This document shows, piece by piece, positions 1-11,991 of a DNA stretch of 64,000 nt; position 1 is the first letter of the stretch, and each line of letters opens with the position of its first letter. The position numbers and the translations under genes are program-made. Below the pieces are notes generated by a model. It was not told the DNA's origin. It searched no databases and saw only the letters and a program-made list of their open reading frames with translations. This DNA comes from Synchiropus splendidus (Eukaryota > Chordata > Actinopteri > Syngnathiformes > Callionymidae). The stretch lies in contig NC_071342.1 in NCBI RefSeq assembly GCF_027744825.2, positions 11,613,501 to 11,677,500 on the forward strand, written 5' to 3'.

Positions 1-2624
1 TCCATCAACCCATTTAAAGGTGACCCCCAGTGTGTGTGAGTGTGGGCTCCCAAATGATGCCGATGAGAAGTTTGTCCTTGAACATGGCATGAATTTGTTA
101 TGAGGAACACGACAGTCGATAAGGGGGGGGATCAAGAGGGATGAAGTGATGCCTTTTAAATATTCTGATGTGAACCATGCTACTGACAGGGGTTAGGACT
201 ACAAAGACACCTCAGGAAGTACTGGGTCCACTTGCACACCTCCGCCAAGGAGCTGACTTCATACTTAGAAAAGTGAAACTCACTAGTGCAGCAGACCGTC
301 ACCCAAACACTAAGCTGGGCGCATAAACAAACATGGCTGACGGCGAGCTTCATCTATCTTGACTCTATTTCTGACATGGCATGATACTCATCATTGCCAG
401 TTGCAGGTTTAATTCAGTGGAGTAATGAGCAACTGAACAAGGCCAGTCACCCACACAGACATTCCCCACCTTTGCTTCTCAGACCTCTCAATCGAAGTAA
501 CTATGAGCAGCTCTGAAACAACACCATATGTGTCACCCCAGACACAGGCTTTTAGCTACAGGGGCGTCTGGGAGTCACGGGGTACCAAAAAATGGAAAGC
601 ATGAGAAATTGGACGCCCAGTTTTTTCAACAGGACACCCGAAATTTTCTAGCATAAGTGCCTCTGTAGTGCCCTAATCGTAGTGCCTTGCATGAAAATGG
701 TGTTTCTCCCTGGTAATTTTGCTGACTTAGATCAGAAATCACTGATTCTCATGTCTTCATGGACCTGTGGCTTTGCCACTACAGATGCCATATTTATTTC
801 CAGGCATCATTCCCCTACCTCCCTGGTCAACAGACATTGGGACATGCGAGGACGAGGAGCCCCGGTGCCATGTGTCATGTCGGGAGCGCAACATAGGTTT
901 GATCTTGCCACACCACACCGTCTCCAATAAACCAGTTCGGAACAGAACACGGTGTGAGTGACTGACGACTGCGTCCACTCATGTATCACAAAGAGAATCC
1001 AAAATATGATCAGTGACCCCAAAAAATATCAATTTCACCTGGTTTCTATGGATGGGAATGAGCAGGAGGAGAGACCTCCAGGGGAAAGTCCTGTTTTTAT
1101 CCCCAGCAGACCTGTAAAGTTCATGATATTTGCTCATTAAAATGAGTTATACACGTTCATCTATTTCAACTACAGACACAGGTGTCACTTCAGAAACCTG
1201 AGGCCAGCATGTTGATTTCTAGCTGGATAGCTTGTTGAACCCGATTGAAAGTGATGCTCTCTGACTGCATAAGTGCCCGAGGGAGGCTGTCACATTGTGC
1301 TTCAAGTTAGGTAAATCAGAAATTACAGTTCACTAAAGTGTCTGCTCACAGCATTGAAAAGCAATGAACGAATGCAGACAGAGGAACAGAAGCCCATAAT
1401 GTTTCTCGATTTTCTTGCTTTATAAAATCTCACCGGCTTCAAAAAAGCCGTGGAATAATTTGCCAAACACTTGATGAGAAGCTGCCCCGGGTACAAATAG
1501 AGATAAAATTCTGTCTTTTATCGTGACGTTTCCTGGGTGTAACTCTGATCACAAAGCAGAGTCAGCCGTCGAGAGGAAGGTGAGTCCAACTAAGCCAGAA
1601 CTTTGAATAACAAATGAGACACAAACGATGTCAGCCGCATAATTGAGGCTCCTAAATTCCTCCTGACACTCGGTTTTGCCTGGAAGCTCTGAAGAGCACT
1701 TTTTCTTTCTCTGTACATTTACTGCCTTTATAGCGAAACGGCTCGTGACAACCGGCTTGTTACGGAGACGAAGAGAGACGGGAGTTATTGGACACTCAGG
1801 GAGACAGTGTACAATGACATTTACCTGAATGACGTGCGTTCACTTCAGTGAGGGGAAGCTCACTCTGCCTCCAGCCTTCTGCATGAACAAGTAATCCAGT
1901 GGAATAATAAGGCATGTGTTCGGGACACAAGTCTCATCTTCATTAGGAGATTAGGTAACTTCACAAGACAAAAACAAAAACGTGTGGTACCAAGATCCGG
2001 GCCTGCAGCCAGACACAAGCCATGCTGAGTACACATTGATTTTGAGCAACAACAATTTAATAAGCTGTGATCTGATCCTGCAGGTCAGTTTCAAAATGAA
2101 AGAAAAATGACTTCAAACCACACAGACGCTGTCTTGTCTCGTTTTCCTAGAATGTTACGCCAAGCACTGACCCGAGGCACCGGGCCAAATGAAGCTTTTT
2201 AAAAAGAACCAACGCAGCATCAGGTCGCAGAAGATATTCAGACGGACACATGAGCAGAAGGTGAAGCTGTGATGTGTTAATTCAGAACCATAATGACACA
2301 GCTGCTCTCTGTCAGCAGCTGCACGACGGCTCAAAAGAGCCTCCATCAGCATCACGCGTCCTGGTCCACCGGCTCCATGTCAACACTCTTACGTTTACCC
2401 ACTTGGACGTCCACAGTGATCGTGACACAACTCAACAGTTTATAGCTGATCCTTATAAATCTGATTCACTTAAAACATGACCTTTTCTCACTCCAACAAG
2501 TTCAGAAGATATTTCAATTTTATGAGACCATAAAAATCAAACTTCAAGGACACAATCTGATGACAACGCTGCCACCAGGATGTAGACATGAACTCCATAT
2601 TCACAACATTTCCTTATGAATACT

Positions 2625-2795
2625 CAAAAGTAATACGATAGCATTTATGCTAGGGCTTAACAATTTTAGGTAAAAAAAATTCAATTCAAACAAAGAGACA
2701 TTAGCTTGGTGGTTAATGCTAATCCGATATTGCAACCTAGAGCATTGGCTGATATAGATATCGATCCGACACAATATGAGCATGAATAATACACA
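2625..2795. repeat. Probable old DNA-transposon remnant
   Basis: GCTGATATAGATATCGATCC GACACAATATGAGC resembles the 'GCCGATATCGATCCGATA' type repeat common in fish genomes. No ends can be set and nothing is encoded. Confidence 0.3.
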
Positions 2796-3139
2796 TTTAT
2801 TACTTGGTGTTATTACGTAGTGTGGATTGTTAGAAATGGCTTGGTCTAGTGATGTCACCCAAACTGAGAATAGTCAACAACTGTAGGTATGAGAAAAAAC
2901 AATTCTGACATAAATTTTAACCTGCAAAATAATACTTACAGTATTCTACAATTAAATACGACACTTTGATTTGAAGAAGAAGAACATTTGAAGAACCTGA
3001 AAAATAACAATAATAAGTCCAATAAAAACATTGTTAAAGCGACATGGAACTTCGTTTTATCTTCCAGTCATGTTATATTTTGGACATGACTCAAATCCAG
3101 AACATGGTGACCTAGCTGGCAAGTCTCTGTTGAATCGAG

Positions 3140-3310
3140 AAAGACATTGAAGCGCGATAATTGAGATCTCGAGGATTTTTATGACCTCACCAAGGAGTTT
3201 GCTAGTATAAGCATTTGTTTGTTTCTTAACAAAATAACTCAAAAGCGGACGAACCGAATTCAACAAAATTTTCACAAAACTTGAAGGCCAACAGTCGGAC
3301 ATAAAAATAG
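3140..3310. repeat. Probable dispersed repeat (AACTCAAAA..GATGAAATTTTCA type)
   Basis: GACCTCACCAAGGAGTTTGC, then a GTTTGTTTCTTAACAAAATAACTC stretch and TTCAACAAAATTTTCACAAA ACTTG follow a repeat pattern I associate with teleosts ('CCAAGGAGGT..GTTTGTTTG..AATAACTCAAAA..GATGAAATTTTCAGG'). The 134-codon minus-strand frame over 3057-3461 crosses it and is therefore not a gene candidate. Confidence 0.4.
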
Positions 3311-5692
3311 CCTTTAGAATACTGTATGACTGAGCGTTAATAAAGTTAACTTTGAGTAAGTGCTGTGACTTCAGTGAAATTTTTGCGTCAGCAGCTGACA
3401 GACTGGTGTAATTTAAAAAGCGATTCTCCACCTTCTGCTTCCATCGTTCTCCGCTTCCCATTTAAGTAAGACAGCGCAGAAGCTGACACACACATAAAGG
3501 GTGTATGTGTGTGGTCCACAGAAAAAGACACCAAGAGGAACTGTCAGGTGTGTGTACGCCTGCATCTCCCGCTCAGTCTCCGCCGCAGCCCAGATAGATT
3601 GTTCTTCCACGTTCAGTTCCTTAAACAACCAGCTCTGCACTCCTCTTCACTTACCCGAGCGCCAGACAGGCAGTGCTAAAGATAGAACCCAACAATGAGG
3701 GACATCGCTCCGCTCTAATAAGCAACGATAGTCAAGTGGAGTTTTTAAGACTTACAATGGGCCAATCTTCAATGTTCATCAGGGCCGCTTCATTATTAAT
3801 TATTGAAGTGACCTTGTAATTCAATTGGAGGCACACGGACTCTTCAGCTACATCCTCAAGCCGGTCGTGTTTGGACTCACTTATTGTACTGATGACAGTA
3901 CTACGCACTAGTTTTTCAACACCCTTTCCATCAAAACCTATACATCATCGAGTGACCATTTCAAATCCAGAATATGTGTTTGAGCGGCTTTTTACTGATG
4001 TGTAAGCTATAACTGTTGTAGCGCATTATGATTGTTTTTTTTACAGGGATTATTGACAGACATTAGTTCACTTTAGTTCTATGAGCACATAGAAGTGTTC
4101 CATAGTGCGGTGACAGTGTCAACATTTAGTTGTTCTGTTTACACAGCTCTGCTTGTAGTGATTTCTGACTCATAGTTGGGATATCTAACATTATTTTTCG
4201 GGATAAATTCATAGTAATAAAAGACTATATGAAGCCATTTCAATTAACCAACTGATTTACTTACAATTTTATTTCCATTTTTCACTGTTATTAATTTATT
4301 TATACAGACTCTGTTCCGCCAGTTTTTATTTGGAGTTAAATCGTGTATCTGTGAGACGGTGAGTGAGAAGAGTCTTCTGACATATATCACTTCATGTGGA
4401 CAATAATAATTGAATATAATAACCATATTTTAAAAGGCTCTTCACTAACTTCACCCATCACCCCTCCCCTCCCACCAAACCCAGTTCTGTGGGTCCACTT
4501 TCTCCCTGTTCCACACCTCCAGAGACGCATTAATCCCAGCAACTTCTCCTGTCTTACTTTTCTATCCAATTTGTCTTCCCCACACCTTTTTCTGCTTCAC
4601 CATCCTCACTACATGGCTTCACCGCTCCAATCCTGATCCTGCACAACTTATCCATCCATAAGCCCATATAAGACCACAGTACTTGGTTTGACCTCTAAAC
4701 TCTAAGCCCTCTTAAGATAACAAGCCACTGGAATGAGACTGCAGATCACAGGTGAGGTGCTTTAAAAGTACATGTCGTAGCTACTGGCATGCAAATATCT
4801 CTAGTAGACATTTCACCTCCCAGAAGAGCCAACTCGACATCGATGGGAAGTGAATGGAGGTTTAAACCAACTAAAATAATTACAGTAAAATCGTCTTGTG
4901 TGAGTGGAGGTGGTTCTTGGATGAAAAATAGAGGATCTGGAAATAAAACACAGCTTCTCAATCTGTGGAGTTCAGCAGGGGAGCATCATTGATTCATGAT
5001 GAAAAAGTGGTTACATACTCCTATTTCCTTTTGTAGCCCACGTGTATATGAAAAACATGCTAAAAGGAACTGAAAGAGAAGGTGACAACATGGAGCAACT
5101 TTTTTTGTCAATGTAAGGTTTCCACTTACATCAAATCATAAAGTGGAGTTGCACAAAACCCATTTCAGAAATGGACGGGGGCTTTAACAGCACATAAATC
5201 TAAGTTAACCCGCGTGTCCTCACAGAGCTGGAGGGCTAATATGAATAAATTAGTGACAAATATCCCCTGACACACACGCACACACACGGCGCACTATTCC
5301 CTGGCTAAGCCCGTCCAGGCATGGAAGCTGGAACTATTAACTTAACATCCACTTTAATCATCTCATCCACCTCCGAAATGAGCGGGGAAAACATCATAAC
5401 TGATAAATCCACGTTTACAAAAGTGATGACATGATCAAAGGGGAAAGGACTCACAAAAAAGCCCTCGTCCGAAAGTCAATGAATGACCCTCTAATGTCAA
5501 AATCTGCTCCAGAATATCAATGAGGCTCACTGGAGTCACTTCTAAAGACAGACCCGGGGCTCTCTGACCTTTGAGACAACATCCCAGTCGTATTGTTTGG
5601 AATTGTCCCTCAGAAATCCACACGGTGCGATAATAATAATGTACGCAGACTAACTAGCTTAAACGCAAAGGTTTATATGAGCAAGCAAAAAA

Positions 5693-6319
5693 ATGACTCC
5701 TCAACAAAACCGAACAGCAGGTTTGATGTCCTGTGTTAAAGCTCCGGCATTAAATCCCAAACTATGCAGATCAGGACGATGGCATCAGGAGAATGGTTGC
5801 GCTCCATCACTTCTGTCTCCTTTGATGCCAAAATCCAGCAGAGCGTCGCTCAGTCATGAGGTCGTGGGCGGGAAACAACAAGCTCATGTTTCAACGTGTG
5901 AATTTTACACCAGGCTTGTTAATTATCTGTCTCCTACTAATGACCTTCGTGGAGCCCGTGTGAACACACATCCACAGGAATGGTCCCCAAACACGCTCCT
6001 TTCTTTTCACCTGCACCTCTCCTGGAATAGATCAACGACTGGTCAGAATTGGCTCAAGGATGGTGCCGTATCTGTACATCAGTTTGGTCACAACTTGGAA
6101 TTGTGCTCCACAATAAATGAGGTGATTCCTTATGGGGACGGCAACCAAATAAAACTGTGCAACGATACAATAGTGAGCGCTGTTAATTTGAAAAACTCCA
6201 GTTCTATTGTACAAAACAACCCATCCTACTGCCACTCTAATCCTTCCTATACATGTCCATACCCTGCTCCTCCGTCTCATTCTGATCCCACCTGTCTTTT
6301 CTATCCATCATGTAAGTAA
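5693..6319 (+). other. Longest open frame in the window (208 codons), unassigned
   Basis: An ATG-started frame of 208 codons. I recognise no domain. Residues about 1-150 have no repeated structure, signal peptide or membrane span. Residues about 170-208 come from the pyrimidine-rich tract (NPSYCHSNPSYTCPYPAPP) and are low complexity. It lies inside the presumed first intron of the minus-strand gene at 21.2 kb. It is probably a chance frame lengthened by the stop-poor C+T tract. A recently arisen or lineage-specific gene cannot be ruled out by eye. Confidence 0.2.
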
Positions 6320-6560
6320 TCCAGCCCTCTTTCTATCCTTCCTATCTTTCTGCTTATCCGTCTTATTATGCTCCCTATCCTTCATTCATTGTGCTTCCTG
6401 TCCTTCCCATCTGTATTCTTTCTTCTTTTCCAAATATCCTTGTCCAGAATCCTCCCTATCTATTTTAGACTTCCCGTCTTGTTATTCTTTCTCCCGGCTT
6501 TCATCTTATTTTCATTTCCCTCCTTCTAATTCCAATCCTTCTTCTTAACCTCTCCTCCTG
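6230..6560. repeat. Pyrimidine-rich tract with degenerate ATCCTTCCTAT units
   Basis: For about 330 bases the plus strand is strongly C+T-biased, with repeated TCCTTCCTAT, CTATCCTTC and CCTTCCCATC phrases. This is a decayed simple repeat. It overlaps the last third of the 208-codon frame 5693-6319 and explains that frame's proline, serine and tyrosine-rich end. A smaller C+T tract lies at 4440-4640. Confidence 0.7.
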
Positions 6561-7732
6561 CATCTATCCTCCTATATCAACTTCTTCTTATGCTATTTTA
6601 CATTGTTCCTTATTGCTATTAATGAATCAGTGAGTGGGATTAATTGATGTTGCTTGAACATTTGCTTCAAAAATGGTTTGTCATTTGAAAAACAAAGACA
6701 AGAACCAGTTCACTGTCAAATTACAGTCTCCAAAATAAACTTACTGTTCATTTTGGTCACATTAGCAACATGGTTTTGTCAGAACCAAGGGGTAATAGAA
6801 CAGGACTCTTTAGATTCTTTTCAACATCTTTGCAAATGTGGTCAACTGCTTAATGCCTATAAATGATAATGTGCTCACCATACAAGCTAATATTGCTTCT
6901 CTGAAGAATGATGCTTCCAGTAGAGAAGCCCCTGACCATCGACCAATTCCCCAGTCAAAGCACAGCAATTGTTTTGCTCAAAAAGTGAACTTGTGATCCT
7001 CCCTCCAAAATCCCAAAGACCTCAGTGCAATGTCAGTCACAGAACAGATGGTCAGATGAGAGACACGAAGCCAAGTTTGTGGTCTGGCCTTCAAATCAGA
7101 TGAGGGGCAAACAGAAGACGCCTGCCTCTGTGAAGACACAGCAAGAGAAGACCTTGAAGAGAAGCGAACAAAAACTGTAGATGTTGACATTTAGTAACAT
7201 CAGCGTTGTATTAGTGAGATGTTCAGTGTCGATTTCAGGGTTTGGGAAACAAGAAACATGTAGCATCTTTATCAGGTGTGACTTATTTATCCTTCTTATC
7301 CTTGAGACAGTATAGGTGAATACAAATAAGGAATAAGATCTTTAGCATCATATCTTTCTCAGAATGTATATTTGGTAACACATATATTTACATTGAGATG
7401 ACTTTCCAAATCGAATGCACAGCCAAAATGGAGCACTGAAGTGTCCACTCAGCAGGGTGTTCCCAGAACGACGCTAAGGTCACAGAGACGTGGGGGTGAC
7501 GCGCACAAAGTCAAACTGGCATATTAAAAACACAAACAACTGGGAAATAACATTCTGAATCGAGCCAAACGGAGCCCTTTAAAGGTCAGAACTTGGTCAG
7601 GTTGTAATTGGGATTTTGCTTTTGGCATTTACAGTGACAGACACACTGTTATTATTTGTTCAACTTGGTTTCAAATGAGTGTGTGACATGCTGGAAGTTG
7701 TTGAGGAAAGTATGTCTTTTGTTGACTTGGAG

Positions 7733-7775
7733 CAGACCTCGGAAAAGTGCGGCCCAGGGGCCACATTCAGTCCTA
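7733..7775 (+). mobile_element. hAT-type terminal remnant, GCGGCCCAGGGGCCA type
   Basis: CAGACCTCGGAAAAGTGCGG followed by CCCAGGGGCCACATTC matches the sequence at 51289-51332 and resembles the vertebrate hAT end CAGAsSTGGGCAAA.TGCGGCC. It is only an end, with no partner found nearby. Confidence 0.45.
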
Positions 7776-10700
7776 GAGTTTCACGTAGTCTGGCTGGTGA
7801 CATAACAGAAAAAAACTTGAGTTAGGTGTAGACTGAATAGACACACTAAGAGTTGTGCAAGAAGTTAGAATGATTTCTTGCACATGAGTAAATCTAAAAA
7901 TGTAATTCACCTCTGCGAAACAATTCTCATGCAGCTTATAAACACATTCAGTTCGGACTGGCTCGACTCTACCTCCGTAACCAGATTTGGGTACCTCTGC
8001 TTACAATGCCAGCGGTCGCTCCCTCGCTCCAGGTCAGTAACAATCGCAGTGCTGCCATGACTGTCATCCCACCAATCAATCTAAGCCGCCCCAGTGTGCG
8101 CTTGCGTGCGAGTGCGCTAGGGTTGATTAGTGGACTCCATTAAGTCTTATGAAACCGTGGTGCCAGGCCGAAGTGCCAGGGGAGAAGCACTTATGGAACG
8201 TCAGGTTGCTGAGTGTGTAATCGGTTTACCAGTGCCAGAAGAAGATGAGTGGAGGGGAATTGGATTTTCAAGCCCCTCAGCCAACAAGCAAACACCCCGA
8301 GTGAGCCGAGTGCTGCCGGGATGATCAAAGCAAATGGATTTTCAAGTACACAAATATGTTGTTGGACTTCTGTAGTCACATGTATTAGCAGGACACAGGA
8401 AAATAACCCCACAGAGATCAAGTCAACATTCCACTATTCAAAGAGGTGAACCAGCCACACGCACACAGCAGTCGGCGAACAATATCATGGTCCCATAAAT
8501 TTGCTAGCTTTCCTTCCACTTTGTTTCACAGGAAGCTTATATAGCCAGGGGATTATTTAGCTGACTTCAGCAGCTCTCCAGGGGAAACTGACAACAGGAT
8601 TTGACCACTGTCACAATCGAACCACAGGATGACTCAAGCACTGAGAGGAAACAACCATCGCAACAGGAGGACGACAATCGACACGTCTGCAGTGACACGC
8701 ATTTCACCACTGAAACTTAAAAAAAATAACCTGAATCTTCACATAATAATGAAAATTGGTCACGGTCAAGTATTTGTATTCAAATTCAACAGCATGTTAA
8801 ACGTGAAATACAACACTGAAACGAAGTAACAACCCAGTCAAAGACTGTAGGAAACCGACTGTGACACAAAACTGCGCAGAGTTTGCTTACATCTCAGAAC
8901 GATATATGACTTTTTGTTCTGGCTGTGGGGGTCATCCATAACCGCCTGTGTACTTACAGTGACAGTAGGTTCCATTCCATTGAACGTCACAAGCCAGAGC
9001 TTCCTGACAACATTTCTTAGTGGTTTGTTTACATTCATGGTGAGCACAACCACTTCATCCTCAGTGATGTCATGCAGAGAAGAGCAACAAACCTTTCAAG
9101 ATAAAAACACATTCTCAACAAGGCATGCTTACATTTCTTCACATCTATATGAAGGAATCACTCGTGTTTGTGGGGAAAAATGAAACTTTACAGAATGGCG
9201 GGTCCTTTTGAACGGGATTTTGGAGTCAGTTGAGAGTGAAGTCATCGACTGATCTTTCTTCCGCCACACAAATTGCCAAAACGTAATCTATTATTAATGA
9301 TACTTTAAGCACTTCTGATATCTGCAATCCTCCCAAGAAATCACCACTGCTTCAGCATCACTTCTTATCTAACACTCCATGATTCACCCTGAACTTGATG
9401 TGCAGCAGTTAGAAGTCATTTATACCCGAGGACTTCTCTCTGACAAACTGACACTGAGCTCTCCCTGACTTCATGATTTCAAATGAATTCTTTCACTCGG
9501 AGCTGATTAGTTGTTTGAACTGCGGTGCGTTTTGCCCCTCAGGCTGGTACCTGTGTACTTGTGTGTGATTCTTGAGTACAATGACTTCCACTTTCGTCAG
9601 AAAGATACCTCAGGCTTCGGTTTCCCTCCTTGTCGCTCCCTCCTGCACTGTAAATCAGACAGCCCATCTTACATAACATTTTTTTTTGTGTGATAGGATG
9701 CAAAAGTTTGTGATCGACAGCAAAACTTAGGGAGGCACATTTTCATTCGTACGCATTGGTGTCTTCTGTGACACAGTATAAATAGAAACTGTTTTGTTTT
9801 GTTTTTTAAGGCAGGGTCTTAGATTTTTTTTTCTGCAGCATTTTCATTGAACCACTTAAAAACTCCTTCATTCCCTGAAAGGAACCAATGAAATGTGGCA
9901 ACGAAAAAATGAAACAATTCCATTTAAACTAAGCAGTTCAAACGTATGAGCTGTTGATATCAAACTCAACCATTTGTCCTGCCCGTCTTGGCTCTCTCTC
10001 GTGAACTGAACGTGCAAGTGAAAGCACATCTCATCCACACAATACTAGTCAATGAGTGTGTTGACTTGAGAGCATCCCAGAAGAACCATATGTGGCTCCA
10101 TAGTGCGTACCAACCAGCAAGCACTGTCTCGGCATTGTGCTTCCTTGTTAGGTGGCATCCAGGGGTTATTGTCATTGGTGTGGTGCGCTGCTGTGGACAA
10201 GTAGATTCAGGGGAGTAGTAGAAAGTAGGTTGGACTTTTTTTTATGTTTATCAAGACAAGACAAGAGATTTCAGTGAAAAGCGGGCATAAGAAAATTCAA
10301 GTTCTTAAAGTGAGTCACTAAACTCAACCATCGTCGGACCATAAAATGTATGTATACTGTTATTCTTCTAGGAGAATAACAGCGTAAACAGAACACAGCA
10401 CCTTCAGACTAAAGGATGGCTGTTAGACGACTGAGAACGAAAGCACTTGACATGTGTTGAGGTGCTAATATCTCAACCAGATTGAAGAGGAGATTGTGTT
10501 CAAGGCATCCAGTGGTTTTGGTCATGGTAGCTGCCTCAATGGCACAGCTCTGCTGAAGATTACTTGGTTGTTCTTGAGCTTTAAATCAGTATTAACTGTA
10601 GTGTATTTGGAGCCAGCTACACGGTTTTAGAGCTCTTGCAGGCCACATAAAATGGCTTGGTCGGAGTTGGCCACTAGTCTGTGAGTTCCACACGTCTCTT

Positions 10701-11969
10701 GCCTCATACCGTCCACAAGTAGATCAGTATTTCCTGGCTTGTGCAACAGGACTAAGAGGAAAACTCCTCCTCCTGTCAGTAGCAGCCCTTCCATTGCTTT
10801 CCCACTTCCGTTCCACCTGAACACGACTAATCCATTGAAGCAGCAAACTCAGGTGGCAGGACTTTTGGGCACTGAGGCTGATTTTTCTCCCCAATTCGGC
10901 GCACTGCCCCCAACAAAAATAGTCTGAAACCTTGTCCTCCCTTCTCATTTCAAAGAGTGTTAAATATGCTCTCAATGTTTAGAGCGCAGGAGGACCTCAA
11001 ATGCTTCTGTTTCACATTTGAAGCTTGGGGGAAATGTTCTACTTTTTTTTTCTAACAAAATAAAATCTGCAATTACAATTGCTTGTTGACCATCTGGCGT
11101 GGACTGGTGGTGTTAGGTCATCTGGCCTAACCCTAACAGATGACCAGGACATCAGTTTAAAAATGCTGTTGCTCTTTGTGAATCATGACTATTATCAGCA
11201 CTAGAAGCTGGGACAGCGGTGAGATGGTCAGACATGCCCTTCAGACAACCTCTGTACGAGCAGTGGCACAAACGCACAGCTGGATATCTTTGACTCTGAT
11301 GTGTTCGGAGATGTATTACCTTCCTGTGATGACTCTCTATTGAGATGAGTTAATGAACACTGATTCATCATCAGAAGCGGATCATATGTTTTGAGCGACA
11401 GAACAAAAAACGCCGGGCATCGCTCTCAGTCTAAAGAACAGAGACAGCCTGTCACTCAAAAAGCTACTTGTTCTTGCGCGTCTACTACAAGGCAAGAGTC
11501 AGACGGATGCACTTTGATTCAGACATTCCTTCATGGTGAATTCTTAACTCCACTTGACATGTATAATGTCATTTTCTGAGCCAGTCCCGCTCCCTCCTCC
11601 CTTGCTCGTGTCTTTGTTCTGCTTCCTCTCACCTTGTGTTCTCCGCAGTTAGGTTGTTATAAATGTGTTTACAGGGAAGACACCGGCAGAGAGGTGAGCA
11701 GGCCTTATTTTAATTAACGATCTACCAGACCCCGTTGGATTCGGTCAAAAACTAAACTCATTAGGATTGATTCTGGCTTCAAGTTGCATGAGCCCGTGGT
11801 CCCGCTGTGGCCTGAGAGGCTTGTGGAGGAGGCGGGGGGGCTCAGATGGAGAGATTGGATACAGGGTGGACAATAGGAACGCTGGCGACTGACAGCAGAG
11901 GGATGCAGGGAGCGAGGAAGATGACTCAAGACTGAGGAAGGGGATCCAGAACACTCTTTCAGAGACAGA

Positions 11970-11991
11970 AATATATATATATATATATATA
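11970..11991. repeat. (AT)11 microsatellite
   Basis: A pure AT run following AGAGACAGAA. Similar short runs occur at 22003-22012. Confidence 0.97.

Larger units (their letters stand above)
1..5692. other. Presumed intron 1 of the 21.2-kb gene: no gene recognised
   Basis: AT-leaning single-copy-looking sequence with two old repeat remnants (2625-2795 and 3140-3310) and a C+T-rich patch at 4440-4640. Open frames are 60-134 codons, unrelated to each other and without domains. Its intron status follows only from the donor at 21201. Confidence 0.4.

Noticed and set aside
3057..3461. 134-codon minus-strand frame
   Set aside because: It crosses a likely dispersed repeat at 3140-3310 and shows no domain.
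11116..11145. GGTCATCTG / CAGATGACC hairpin around CCTAACCCTAA, which briefly suggested a telomere-like insert
   Set aside because: The TAACCC-like core is under two units long, and a 9-bp stem is expected by chance in 64 kb.
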